The position numbers were made by a program, and so were the translations under genes. The notes under the pieces are model-generated. The model did not search any database. It worked only from the letters and a program-made list of their open reading frames with translations, and was not told where the DNA came from. A stretch of 64,000 nt of DNA from Whitmania pigra (Eukaryota > Annelida > Clitellata > Hirudinida > Haemopidae): NCBI GenBank assembly GCA_021613335.1, contig JAJTWR010000299.1:2566001-2630000 (forward strand), written 5' to 3'. Positions 15,837 through 29,085 of the stretch are shown one piece after another; position 1 is the first letter of the stretch, and every line of letters starts with the position of its first letter.

Positions 15837-16657
15837 TATCATATTAAGTAGTCCCGGATTTATAGTTTAGGGGTGATTGGGGTGGCCCAGGGGACCCGAC
15901 CAACCAATAAATATTTTTTTATTTGTCGACTTCCGAGGGGGAAAAATTGGTGCGAAGCGGGTCCACACCCATTGTTTGCTTGTCTGGGTCACCAAATGTA
16001 CTCTGCCTGGTTATGTACGGCCCTTAATTCATATAAATCTAAGCTTTCGCTTGGGATTTTTCTCATTAACGTAACAAACTTTATTTATATTTTTATTCAA
16101 ACAAAGTCAAAAGGCTGTCAACCACTTAAACGACCAAATTACAAATTGCTACCAAAGTAACAAATTAGCAAAAGGAAGGCTGTAGAGGAGCGACAGAGAT
16201 CATTATCCAATAGACTTAAAAACAAATGTGTCAAAGAACGAAATTGTCTCCAATTGTCATTCATTGAATCTAAGGCAGAGATTTTCAAAGGCCCCGGCCC
16301 TCTAAGATCTCTAATCCGTGGGGAAAATTAAAAACGCAGCCTGCACAAAATCTACCGAGTATTATGTGCCAAAACTACATAGCTTATGATAACTTTAATA
16401 CCGTTGAAGTCTGACATGCACGTTGCCAAACTTCCAAGAACGTTTCTCTGATCTCGATCTCTTCGAAAATCCATTGAAGACTTGCAAATGAAAGTTATCG
16501 ATTTGCTATCCAATGATAGTATGAAAGACAAATTTGATCGAATTCTACAAATGCTTTCTATCTGACCAATATGTGTTTACGTAAAATAGTTTGCTCCTGA
16601 ATTCATTTCAGCCTTTGGCACTGCGTTTTTGTGTGAGAAGACTTTAAAAGACGAAGT

Positions 16658-16767
16658 ATATTATAATAATAACATTCATCATCATCATCATCGTTAATAA
16701 TAATAACATTCATTATCATTATAATATATAGTTAATAATAATAATAACATTCATCATCATCACTTAC
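16658..16767. repeat. Compound microsatellite
   Basis: Two to three repeats of an AATAATAACATTCATCATCAT block. Simple-sequence DNA with no coding signal. Confidence 0.7.
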
Positions 16768-18347
16768 TGGGAATTCCTCGTTCATTGGGGAAAATTACAA
16801 AACCCAATCCCAACTTATGATCGATTGGAACCACTCACTTTTAACCGCAGTTGTGTAGAATTTTCTCAGAAAGTCATCAGTTTCATGTTTCTCACATTAA
16901 TCAGAGCTAAAAAAAAACATGTTAATTGTTATTGGCATTCTGATTGCAATTCCGCACTGCATCAGACCTCAGGAATAGCTTATTCGTTGTCTTTTTGGTA
17001 AATTGAATTTGCAGGATATCGCCATAAAAAATTAGTTTTTTAATAATTCACCGCAATTTAGTAAACTTAATTTCTTTTACGTTTTGCCCGCCGAGACTCC
17101 AGAAATCAGCAATGTGGACCTCAGCTAAAAACCTTTAGAGACCCATGATCTAGGGTTTAAATTTTGGTTTAAATTAAGTTGACGGGTAGTCAAGTTAAAG
17201 CGGGTCACAGTTGAGGAGTGTAGAATGTCAGCCGGTAGCCTTTTTAATAATTTTCATAACTATGAACCCCTAGGCAGAATTACTTTAGAAATTATTGGAC
17301 AACTTTATTCATTTGTTTCACTGCTACGGTTCAGACAGAAACTGATTAAAAATGCCCATACCTGTTTCCACCGTGTTGGAATAATAAGCAATGTCGTTAA
17401 TTTTCGATGTTCTAGTAAAGTTAGTTGACTAATTATGTGGCATATATAAGCGTAACATTAATTAATATTGCCCTTCTGGCTTTGAGAGCGCTGACTTATA
17501 AAATAGGAATTCGAGAGGAAAAATTCCACCAAAATCGCAAAACATTTTCTGAATGCTTTAATGCTTTAAAGTTCTCATGATGCTAAATTTGGCGGTCGGT
17601 TTGACGTAAATTCTATATTTATTATTCTTGTTCTAAATTTGATATCTAACATTTCTCCGGTCTATTCCTTTGTTGCCGGTGATAGACAACCGGATTCTCA
17701 ACTTTCATTGTTAAACATTTAATTTTTTAGTTTGACGCTTGCATTCCAGTCCAGATCTACACTCACTAAAAACCATTCTATCACTTACAAATATGAATAA
17801 ACAAATTACTCATGTTTTATTTTTGAAATAAAAACTTCAAATTATTCAACTCATTGCAAGTGCATTCTCTTCGCTAATCTTCGCTAGTAGTTTGACACCA
17901 CTGATTTAATGTGGCAATCGGTCTAATTCCAACCCGTGAGAGAATGTTTGGAGTATCAAATGTTAAAAAAAAAGCCATGCGGTTCGCTGACGATTCCCCG
18001 GGGATATCGACGCCAACCCAGCAGCCAAACTCATTTGTTGACAAAATTCGCGCTTAAGAAGCAGAATACATTTTTTGAATATTCTTGTATGCTTATTCAA
18101 ATAACGATTTCGAGTTTGTTAAATTTAATTGATTAACTCGTGTTTGTTGCGATTTTCCATGTTAAACAAGAAGCACAAAGAAACGTTTTTATTACAAAAT
18201 TTCGAATAAATAAGTTAAATGAAGTCTTAGAAAATGTGTTCTTCCTTGGATGCAATTAAAATTAATTTTAAATTTTTAAATATACCTATTTGAGCAATAC
18301 AAACACTTACAAAGTACAAGCGCGTGATACAAAATGTTTGAAAAGTC

Positions 18348-19447
18348 TCAATTGAATCGCCTTTTCGGAACGGAACGTAGTGTCGGCTTTTGGAATCCAA
18401 CCGCTGCTTCATTGTTGGGGGCTTGACTCGGTTGGCTCTCTGATTTATCGTTCTCTTTTTTAACCGCCTTTGATCCAAACTTACGTTGGGCAGGCTTGGT
18501 TTCTTCAGGGGGAGTCTGGACAGGTGGCTCTGGTTCCGGCTCGAGTTGAACTTCTTTCTTCTTGGCCTTAACGATGCTTTCAATGTTTTTAGAATCCCTT
18601 TCCTTGGCAAGCTCTTGTTGCTCGAACTGGCACCACATTTTGCGGAGGTTTCTCGTATGTTTGACATGGATGACATCTGGCTGCTCCACTCCTCCTTTCA
18701 CCACGTCACTTCGTACTTCGGGCTCATTCTCGTAGACACCATACTCTGCTGCTGAATCCAGTTCAACTTTTTCTCTTGTTTTGGTTTCTGTGGCAGGATC
18801 TTTAAAGTTTTGTTGCTTCCATTTTTCCTGGATCATCCTCGTTTTGGTTGAATCGATTTCGACGGTTTTCTGCTTCGGCACATTTGGGGTTTCTTCGTCG
18901 TCGGAGAGCCTCGTTTGGTTTATAAAGCGGCCAGCCAGATTTTTAATTCTCCCTCTCTTTCCGATGACATCCTCTGTTTTGTCCCCACTCCTATGTTTGT
19001 TGAAGCGACCTTCATTAAGAATGTATTGTATCGAAATTATTAAACTGTTCGAAATGCTAACCTCACAACTCCCTCCAACACAACAGGTTCGTTCTCGACG
19101 ACAATTGTTTCTGCGTTTTCATCAATGTCGAATTTGAAAGGCTTTTTTGACGTACTTGAATCGGAATGGCCAATGTTTTGGAACATAGACGCCAAGTTTT
19201 TTGTTGCCCCTCTTTCTACCTCTATGGGTTTTTGCCACTCGGCTGGATCTGATGCCTTTATGACGCCCTCTAATCTCTCCACAGGTTCATTTTCTGAAAT
19301 TAAAGTATCCGAACTATCAGGGGCAATTTCGAACTTCTTTCTGCTGTGCCTTGAATCATCTGAGGCTTGTTTGATTTTTCCGATTGGGAAATCTTCTCCC
19401 TCATCTTCCGAACTTGAGGCTTCAGCAACGGAGTTAATAATCGGCAT
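18348..19447 (-). CDS. Unrecognised acidic protein with NEP repeats
   Basis: Exon 1 runs from ATG at 19447 to about 19062 and exon 2 from about 19010 to the stop at 18348, separated by a candidate intron of about 52 bases. The protein is hydrophilic, with no membrane segment or signal. Two short motifs alternate: ENEP followed by a (L)EGV(V/I) or RSDVV stretch (three copies), and a (K/R)NL..(M/G)(F/W/R)F or RNLRKMWCQFEQQ type helix (ATKNLASMFQNI, RIKNLAGRFINQ, TRNLRKMWCQFEQQ). The C terminus is rich in E, P and K. I do not recognise the family; short repeats like these occur in actin-binding cytoskeletal proteins, but that is only a guess. The reading phases of the two exons do not join cleanly at the obvious splice sites (see findings). 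A small plus-strand open frame begins 91 bases upstream, so the promoter may be shared. Confidence 0.55.
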
Positions 19448-19538
19448 TTCGTATATTATTTATCAGATGTAGGTAAATCTGATACAAATAAATCTTATTA
19501 CAAATAAGAATATCACAAGTTAGAAAACTATAGATAAA

Positions 19539-19850
19539 ATGTTAAAGATGTATCTCGATAGGAAGTCTACGAATGAAGTTCTGCGCAAAGTTGGATGCTG
19601 CAAGAGCATCTTAAGAGATGCTGCATGGTATGCAGCTTGCTCGGCTCCTGAAAATTTCAACAACAACAATGCACTCCCGAAAATGCCTGAGCTACAAGAA
19701 CGAAGAAATTTCAAGCATGACCAAGATGTGCCATGCGAGGAATTTCAATTCTTTCTGCGAAAAATACAAATCGAGGCATTTCGAAATTCTTCCAGCTTTT
19801 GGTCATTTAAATTTTTAAAAGCTAATTTCATTCAAGCTCAAAAGCACTAA
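19539..19850 (+). CDS. Small hypothetical open frame, divergent to the NEP-repeat gene
   Basis: A 103-residue frame starting 91 bases from the opposite-strand gene's ATG. It has paired cysteines early (GCC and AACS) and an NNNN run, and is otherwise basic and aromatic. A second frame of the same DNA (19618-19818) also has several cysteines, which weakens the case for either. I recognise no family. It is reported because of the divergent, promoter-sharing position; it may be a small gene, a fragment or chance. Confidence 0.22.
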   Translation: MLKMYLDRKSTNEVLRKVGCCKSILRDAAWYAACSAPENFNNNNALPKMPELQERRNFKHDQDVPCEEFQFFLRKIQIEAFRNSSSFWSFKFLKANFIQAQKH

Positions 19851-21757
19851 ATCTTTCATTCATGTTTCATTATCTTATTCTTCAATTGACTCGAAGCATT
19901 TTTGTCTTGAATTTATTATTACACAAGTAATTATCATTTACACAAAAAATTGCAAAAAAAATACTTTTCTAGATTTTAAGTGGTTCAAAACTGCTTTTGA
20001 TTTATTTCTAAAGGTTAACTTTAAACGTTAACATAACATAACGTAACAAATATTTATAATGTTTATTAATATTGGATAAGAAGACAGGGAGAACCACTCA
20101 TTTTAACTCTAGTATTCAAATTTACTTAGATGTATCTTAAATTTTTCTAGTGCATCCGCAAGGCTGGTTTCCTCATCTAGTTTATTCCACAGGTACCCCT
20201 GAATGATTAAATGCAATGTTTGAAAGTCTTTAATGGATGAGCATTTATCTTGGCTCATATCTCTTACGTGCAGAATCATGTTTCTAAGAACATCGTTGTA
20301 ATTTCTAGAATTTACATTTATTGACACAAAAGTTGCTCTTCTGTTATATTTCTCTCTTATTTACCCTTATCTAACTTACTGCAACATAATATGGACATCT
20401 ACTTATAACACACATTTACATCAATTGAATGTAAATGCATTGCAAAAAAAGAAAAATGTTCTTATTATCAACTGCCTGTTTTCTCTAGCAATATTCTGTT
20501 AAATATATCACAAAGTCATAATTTACAAATTGCTCTTTTCATGTTTTCATATGATTTTAATTCTCTTCCTAAAATATTCTCTGGTTTTTTTATATCAAGC
20601 AGTAACTACAAACTTTCCAATTCCACACTTTAAATTATCTTCAATTTAATGTTATAGTCCAAGACTTTACTCCTCCATACCTTCATCTATCAAGGACCTA
20701 ACTCAGTTAAACACATGCCCTTTCAAATTACTTTATTCTACTATACTACACTATTCAAAATGTCATGCAAACAATATTTATTGAGTGGAATTGTATAGCT
20801 TATGATTTTGTATATAACTACTTTCAGGGTCAGTCCAACAGTGAAAGCTTGTGCTTCCTTAAGGATCGTTTTATTTGAATTTATTAGCTTTCGCTTTGTT
20901 TTTTCTTCTGTGTATATAACGGCTTGTTTGTTTGTTTGATTCAAAAAAAAAGATATATTTCTTGGACTTATACAATTTCTTTAGCCAGATTAAGTATTAA
21001 ATAATCGACTGTTTCAAATAATCAATATGTCTGAAGTCTAGTGTCCAATGCTATCCCACTCAACCGTAAAACACATTTGTAGAATGCAGGACAGCAGAGA
21101 CAGAGGCAGTGGAAAAGTGCCTGAGGGCCCGTCAAATTCTGTCCGCCCTGGTTTTAAAATAATAAAACATTACATAAATGACTTTGTTTTTCCATTATCA
21201 AATTGATGTAACAAGGACCCAAAACTTATATCAAAAGTTAGCCACAAAGTTTAATACCGAAACTGAAACTTCCACCAGAAGCAGATCGGTTCATATCATC
21301 ATCGCCACGATCATTTCAGTAATAAGTAATCAACAGTAATAAGCAACAACCAAATCTCCAGCAAGTCTGATGAATTCTGCATTGAGTGATGCAAAACGAA
21401 ATCGTTCGTATAAATTTGCAATGCAACTGCGCAACAATTAACTTTCTAACCATAAAAATAAATGCCATCCTTAATGGAGGTTTGTTGTTTAGGCCACAAA
21501 GTTTTAACAAAAAGCAATCAAAACGAGACACCTGCAAGGTGCAAATTCTAAAAATGGTCACGACGTTGCAAGAATAAACATAAAATTACATATCAAGAAA
21601 CAGAATGGCAAACCATTTACCTCAAGTAGTAACAGCTGAAAAGAGCATTGCTAACAAATAAATACTTAACATGAAGACTATCAAGAAAGCAGTCTTAGAA
21701 TTAGCACAATTGAAGCACCAGCTAATAAATAGGCATAAGAGCAAGAAGAAGTGAGAA
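19851..21757. other. Intergenic, LINE debris
   Basis: No host gene recognised. It contains a LINE 3' fragment at about 20340-20800. A minus-strand frame at 20109-20327 has a W-N-x-L-(D)-x-E-x-(S)L.D.L..FK..L pattern that also resembles the extreme C terminus of a LINE reverse transcriptase and may be a second, oppositely oriented remnant. The rest is AT-rich. Confidence 0.45.
20340..20800 (+). mobile_element. LINE reverse-transcriptase C-terminal remnant
   Basis: Conceptual translation of the plus strand, with frame changes, gives LIYPYLTYCNIIWTSTY, then LHQLNVNALQKKKNVLII, FMFSYDFNSLPKIFSGFF and later YSSIPSSIKDLTQLN. This order (YPxLTYCNxxWxxTY, LQKKxVRII, FxxxxNxLPxxF, WNxIPxxIK) is the conserved end of many non-LTR retrotransposon ORF2 proteins. 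The sequence has stops and frameshifts, so it is dead. No catalytic core is present; it is a typical 5'-truncated copy. Confidence 0.65.
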
Positions 21758-23008
21758 TCAGCTGATGTTTTTGTACTTGGTATACAGATTGTACAGAACC
21801 CTCAGTGTCGATTTCACATCCAGATTGACGATATCTAAAATTGAATTGAACTCTTAAATTGCCTTTAATTACATAATCATCCGAAATTTCAGCAAGCAGG
21901 TTGCAGGTTGACTGAATGGGTAGTGTTCCTGCATGGGGCCATAATATAACAGTTGTTAAGCGTAGTGTTCGCAACCCACCCTGCACTGCCAGAGAGCCCC
22001 CAAAAGGGCGCTATATAAATGGTGGACTGATTAAGAAGTGCCTTCACACCCCATCCAGATGCATAAGGCATTCAAAAAATCAGCTAAATACAAATATAAA
22101 TTATCCTAAAATAATTACTTTTGCATACCGAAGGATATCGAAATCCTATTAAAACTAACCTTCAGGTCTTGCTTTTGGTTTTGCAAGTCCATAATCAACC
22201 ATCAGATCAAAAGCCAATGCAACATTGTGGACCTGAAATCAATTTTAATTAATTAATTAAAAGCCATATAATTATTAGTGCTTGCATTCAAGAAGTTATT
22301 ATTTACAAGATAAGGAGACCATGTCGTAATATTTATAAATTCCAATCAATTCAACAAGAACAAACGCTACTTTATTTTCAAAGGATCCTGGAGTTAAGTA
22401 GAAATCGTACAAAGGCACGAAGAATCCTTCGAGGAGACCCATAATTAGCACCAGGTATACACCATCGTGAAACTGACCAACAATTAACCGATTAGTAATT
22501 AGCTGAGTAATAACAATCATTTATAAATCTATTTCACTAAGTAAATAAATAGTCCAACTAACAAGTTACCATTACAATTTAGTTGGCACAATTGAAAATA
22601 AATGTAAAAGCCACAAATGTAAACCCACTTGTGAGTCAAGATCAGTCACTTCCAAATTGATTTTGTTCAAATGTTTGTTGACAAAATTCACAAGAGACTG
22701 AAGTTTTAATGAAAAATTGAATGAATTTTAATGGTTTTTTTAATGGTCAATAATTAATTACAATGTAATTTACAATAAAATAATAAAATAATTAATTTTA
22801 TGACAACAACCTTTTTCACAAAATTCAGTTTATCTGGAGCATGGTCAAACAAAGTATCAAAAGCATCTCTTTCTGTGAATATTTTAAGAATAGATAAACA
22901 TGTAATTTCACATTTTTAACAAATTTTAAAAAATGTCTAGTCATTTGTCTTACCTGATTCATGTTATAAACTATTAATGTTCAATTTAAACCTCTATCTC
23001 TAACAATT

Positions 23009-23078
<70 letters not shown>

Positions 23079-25012
23079 TAATTAATATTAGCAATAATAA
23101 TTATAAGCAGTAATTGATCCTTTATTATTATTATTATTATTACAAATCCCCATACCTGGCCTTCCTCCAGAATCCCTGAAACAAACACAAGTTTCACTTC
23201 TCAAATAAAACCAATCAACTACTCAGTTAAACTCATTTAAAGGCATCTTCATCACAACATAGGCATCATTACCATCTCTTCATTAGCTCCATTACTGCCA
23301 CAACATTACCGGTGATTATTATTATATTACATCACATTAACAATGTTTTGGCCAAATTTTATGAATGTCGTTGGTTTTCCAACTCATGCATCTAACGATC
23401 CACTAAACATACTCATTTTTCTTTGTTATTTGTTCCATCATTTTGTGGCTTTGGAGATGATTCTCTTTTTTCTAGTAAAGGAAAAATTAAGAAAAAAATA
23501 GAAAATTAAGCCAATTTTTCGGATATTTACATCGATCAATAATTAATTTATTTATTTGTATTATTAAGCCAACCTGCACCACGATCACATCCACAGTCAC
23601 GTTGTCAGGGAGTCTGACCGGCGGTTTGAAGGTTCGCACCAAAGCCACCAAAAGATGAAGTGTGGCGACCAAATTTTTTGAGTGAATGTCTTAAACAAAA
23701 ATGTCTTTGTGGAGGAATTATCATGAGCCATTTAATGTTTTTAATAAATGTTCAAATAAACAATCTTTGAATGTATTAAGATAGGTATATAATATGTTAA
23801 ATATTATTTATATTTGTTAAGGTATGTATCAATTGTATATGTTGTATATTTGCAAATTATTTGCATTAATGACATTAAATTGAATACTCACTATCAACAT
23901 TCCACTTGACATCAGACCACTGATTTATGCTCAGTACTTGGTTTATGGTGTTAAGAACCTCCCTCAACTTTTGTTTCTGCCCAATTTCAGACTGGGTGAC
24001 TTCAGGAACCTCAACCTTCACGTTAGCTAGTTTTTCTGCATAAATCATAAATGTAAAATTAAATATATTAAATTAAATATTATTTATTAAATGCAAATCC
24101 TCTCGCAAATCAGGCCCACCAATTAATTTCTGTAAAATTTGTCCATCAAACAGATCTTCTTCCAAGTCCTTCACCAAAATTCGATAAACAGCCAACTCAT
24201 CATTAATCCAATCTATCAAGATCTATGGATAAAAAGTCAGAAAAACTTCACATTGTTTTAATTACAATTTTTGTTAAAATACTTTCAATAAATACAATTT
24301 GTCTGAGATGAATTATTGTCTTTTTTCAGACAATGACAAGTCATGGCTAGCAAAAATGTTCATAGCTGTTAAAAGCAATAAATATGTTGATCTTAGTTAG
24401 TATCAAATGACAGAATTAACTATTTAATAAGCTACTACACGCAATCAGCATTCTTATTTTTTGCTCCAAGTTGTTACTCTTATTTAATGTGTTCAAAGTA
24501 TCATTTTATATTATCAAGCAAAGCTTCTTGCTAGTTATTTTAAGAAATCATACCCTCCAACCTTTATCAGTTCTTTCAGCTTTGAATCATTCCTTGAAAC
24601 TGGGTCTACCATTGATCTTTCTTCATTATCCTCTTAAAATTCACGTTACCAGTAATAATAAAAACACAATAACATCTTGTAATATGTTACCTAAATTGTA
24701 AAACTCAGGTCCAAGATCATTTAATGCATTTGCTGGTGATTCTATAGCATTTCTTCCTTCTTCAGATAACTCTATGGCTATACAATTTAAAAACAATTTT
24801 AATGACGGATAACAAATTATTAATTTAAAGAAATCACAAAATTGTTAGTTTAAGTAGAGCAATTCTTAAGATTTAAAAATTAAAGAAGCAATCGGAAAAC
24901 TCTTCTAAATAATACCTTCCTTCTTTTTCTTTTTGCCAATGGTTCCAATTTTATCAAATAGCGTCTCTTCTTTTTTATCCTTACGTCCAAAGGTCGCATT
25001 CGGTGAAGCCAT
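21758..25012 (-). CDS. PARVA: Parvin (integrin-linked kinase partner, CH-domain adaptor)
   Basis: Exons on the minus strand at about 25012-24916, 24777-24691, 24632-24562, 24222-24120, 24035-23892, 23689-23574, 22872-22811, 22697-22629, 22472-22371, 22232-22160 and 21834-21758. The translation follows vertebrate parvins closely: basic N terminus with KKKKK, EEGRNAIESP, RSMVDP, first calponin-homology domain (LIDWINDEL...DGQILQKL...EVTQSEIGQKQKL...WNVD), VATLHLLVALVRTF, linker, then ERDAFDTLFDHAPDKL, second CH domain (NKHLNKINLEV..., DGVYLVLIMGLLEGFFVPL), and the final DIVNLDVKSTLRVLYNLYTKY. Parvin, ILK and PINCH form the IPP complex at integrin adhesions and bind actin and paxillin. One or two linker exons between 23574 and 22872 were not securely found. 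Invertebrates usually have a single parvin, so the A/B/G label is nominal. Confidence 0.92.
21905..22110 (+). repeat. tRNA-derived SINE-like repeat, copy 3
   Basis: A-box-like TGACTGAATGGG at 21909-21920, B-box-like GTGTTCGCAACC at 21965-21976, then ACCCTGCACTGCCAGAGAG, GGGCGCTATATAAATGG and GATGCATAAGGC. The A-to-B spacing is 56 bases, matching copy 2. It lies between the last two coding exons of the parvin gene, overlapping the region 5' of exon 21758-21834 on the opposite strand, so it is intronic. Confidence 0.6.
23008..23080. repeat. (AAT)n microsatellite
   Basis: About 24 tandem AAT units inside a parvin intron; it produces a long tyrosine frame on the minus strand that is not coding. 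Confidence 0.9.
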
Positions 25013-28000
25013 CTTCTCTTTTATTGCAAGTGCCGGAACCAGCAATGTTTACCACTTGTGTTTAGGGATAAAAATGTAGGCAGACGTTTAATAAATGATA
25101 GTTAAGAAAGTGCATTTTTATTGTAGTTATGAAGACACAAGTAGAAACCCATGTTTAATAAATTAAATTTCATTCATTTGGTGACTTTTACGATTTTCTA
25201 TTACAAAATGCTAAGAGCTGCTAGGAGTCACAACAGTTTCTGTAGACATATCAGTTTAGCATGATGGAATATTAACCATTTTTTACAATAATATAGTATA
25301 ATAAACTTAAATAAGTTTTCCAAGCAGGGAAGGTCAATTTATATATCACATGTATACATATAAATAACGTATCAACTACTGATTAAAAAAAACATGAAGT
25401 TATTTAATAATTATTATTATTGTATTATACTAATGTAAGTATATATATTTATGTCACCAAGGCTTCATATGCACTGACTCCTACAGAAAGCTAATACTTT
25501 CAAAAACGTTCACATCAGCCATCCTTTCCATACATTCGAATACTTATCGCTACCCTATCATCAACATCACCAGCTCTCCACAAACCGTTTTAATCAGAAA
25601 GGACAAGTAGTCTGTTAAAACAACATCTGGAATAATACATTGGTAACTCTAAATGAATACATCTAGGGTTGCCGACAGAAATCTCGGGCCCTTAGAAGTT
25701 CAGCGCAGGCCCCTATGTTATGTCATTTTGGTTATTGAAAAGCTAAAAAATCACGACTGCTGCTTTAATCAGGTGCGGAATTAGAGGGGTATGGCAAAGA
25801 TCAACCTCGCCCAATCTGTTATAATGACTTTATTTTGCTTACATCAAAAGGTGTAAGAGGTCTTTGTTGTATATTGACTTTCGTTGTATATTTTTGACTA
25901 TAGACGCGAGGTCTTCTTCTCTAAATGACATCTATATGGGACCTGTTCCCTTCACATCAACTCGGTCATTCAGTTTGACCGACTCCAAAACGAGGGCTTT
26001 CTGGTCTAGTTTTGGCGGACATCACTTTCCACAGCGCCTACTATTTTGCTTACTTATCTAATTCTGATCTGTGCACCTCTGCCTGGCGAAGCATCCGAAT
26101 TGTACTAGTATTTTAAGAACATAACATCAATAACTTACTTTCGTAATCTTATAAGTGAAATTCCAATTTAATAAAATGATTACAATCATTTGTGGCTTTA
26201 CTTCAGTTAACTCAGAGTTTTTCGTCTCATCTACTATAACTTCCAGGAGGAAGAAAAAGTATTAATAACGTTCGTCTTAGGACACAAAATGGCTAAGCAT
26301 GTATTTGGAAGTTATGACGTCCCTATCATCATTGTATCATGTACCGCTTCCTCTCTAAAAAAAAATCTGCCCAAGGCTTGAAATGATCTTAGGAACTTTT
26401 CAACATATCCTCAAAGCTAAAGTTTAATTCTGCCTAAATAATTTTTTTATTTTACAGCTAGTATCCAAACATGAACTAATATGTTAATTTTTATGTGTTT
26501 TATTTGCAAATGCTTAAGATAAAATTTTACACCGGGACTAATGTGGAATTTTAAAAGCTCTTCAAATTTATTTTATTTATGTTAATTATAATTATTACAA
26601 TGTTATAAATATTAAATAGCCGTTCTAAAGATAATTTTAATAAATAAATTGTTCGTTATTTAATATGTAAAATGTTTAGACTGATAAACATTATATTAAT
26701 TTAAATAAACGATAAAACATCGCATTTAAGAGAACTCTAAGATAGGTGGCAAAGAGATTTTAATTTTTAATTGGTCTAGGCAGTTGCCTGTGAATACTTG
26801 TTCGGAGCTTGCGTTTCTCTCGGTTAGGTTTTGTCTGCCAAATTTCTGGTTAGTTTCCTTATCGCTCCCTAATTGTGTTTAAATAGATTAATTTTGAAAT
26901 GGTTAAAATGTTCGTAAACATGAAATTAAAATCTCTACCAATTGCTGTGGAATCCCTCTAATAGACTACATTGAATATTGAATAATTGTTATTAAATATT
27001 TGCTTTTCATTTTATAATCACATGAAGTTCTAATATTTTATTTTAGCTGCGCAATATGCCTAAGGGTTGGTACATTTAAACGTAACATTAAGAGATGGCT
27101 TCTCTATTATGAAATAAAAACGATTCGGTTGTTAAATGTATGTTTCGCGATTTTATTTAGTTTCATTATATTATGTACTTAAATGTTTTGCTGTGATCAT
27201 TTTTCTCAAATAGCGGAGGAGTGACTACTAATGGCTTGAAAAATGAGGATATGAGTGTATAGAGAAGGATATTAGTAAATTATGTGATTAAGTATGAAGC
27301 AGTTAAGTTAACTTTAAAGTAATTCATTCTGCACATTAAACAAATAGCGTGCAAAGATTATCCTAAACTAGTATTAATCTGACATGGATGTTTTAAATTG
27401 CAAATGCATGGTAATTGGTAATTGGTAATTGATAATGCATGGTACACATAGAACTTGAGTCCATTAATTGACCCTTATTAAAAATTCGTATGAGTAGTAA
27501 CATTGCCTGAGGAATCATTTCGACATTAGGTTTTGATAATGGTGACCATTTTGAAGCCAGTGATTAAAGCCATTTAAGTTTAGTTTTAGATAATATCAAG
27601 GTTATACATATTTCTTTGTTTTCAATTTATTCATTTTTTCCCCATTTCACTTTTTCAGTTGTATGAAACCTCAGCACTGTTAAGGAAACAATGACAATTT
27701 GTCAGGATACAATCTTTTGGTTTAAATGCTTAATACATTAATGCATCAATCCAGCTGTTTTTGAAATGGGACCATTTTTAACCTAAAGACATTTTAAAAT
27801 TTATTTACGGTTTCACATCCTAGAGAGACATCTCCTTTGATTTAATATTTTGTTTGTGGAATTGCCAATGGTTGTTTACAAACTATTCGAGACTCGATAG
27901 CTATGCATTTTTTCACTAACATTCTGAGCATGCGCATTTCAGTCGAATTTGTGATTAGGACTATTGCCGCTTGACAGATCGTGACTTTCGTTCTTTTAGA

Positions 28001-28013
28001 CGTCGCATCTACC
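25013..28013. other. Intergenic between parvin and Rap1
   Basis: The two genes are divergent, so both promoters lie in these 3 kb. I recognise no other gene. The stretch at 25660-26050 has GC-richer phrases (TAGGGTTGCCGACAGAAAT, TCTCGGGCCC) that look like a transposon terminus. The remainder is AT-rich. A pyrimidine tract ending TTTTAGACGTCGC just before the Rap1 ATG suggests a 5' untranslated exon further upstream. Confidence 0.5.

Positions 28014-29085
<1,072 letters not shown>

Larger units (their letters stand above)
14692..18347. other. Intergenic, repeat-bearing
   Basis: No gene recognised. It holds a reverse-strand SINE-like copy (15239-15422), a MITE-like fragment (about 15715-15836), a stretch at 15860-16330 with GGGACCCGACC and GGCCCCGGCCCTC phrases that looks like transposon debris, and an AATAATAACATTCATCATC microsatellite at about 16658-16765. 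The open frames here lack codon-like composition. Confidence 0.5.
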
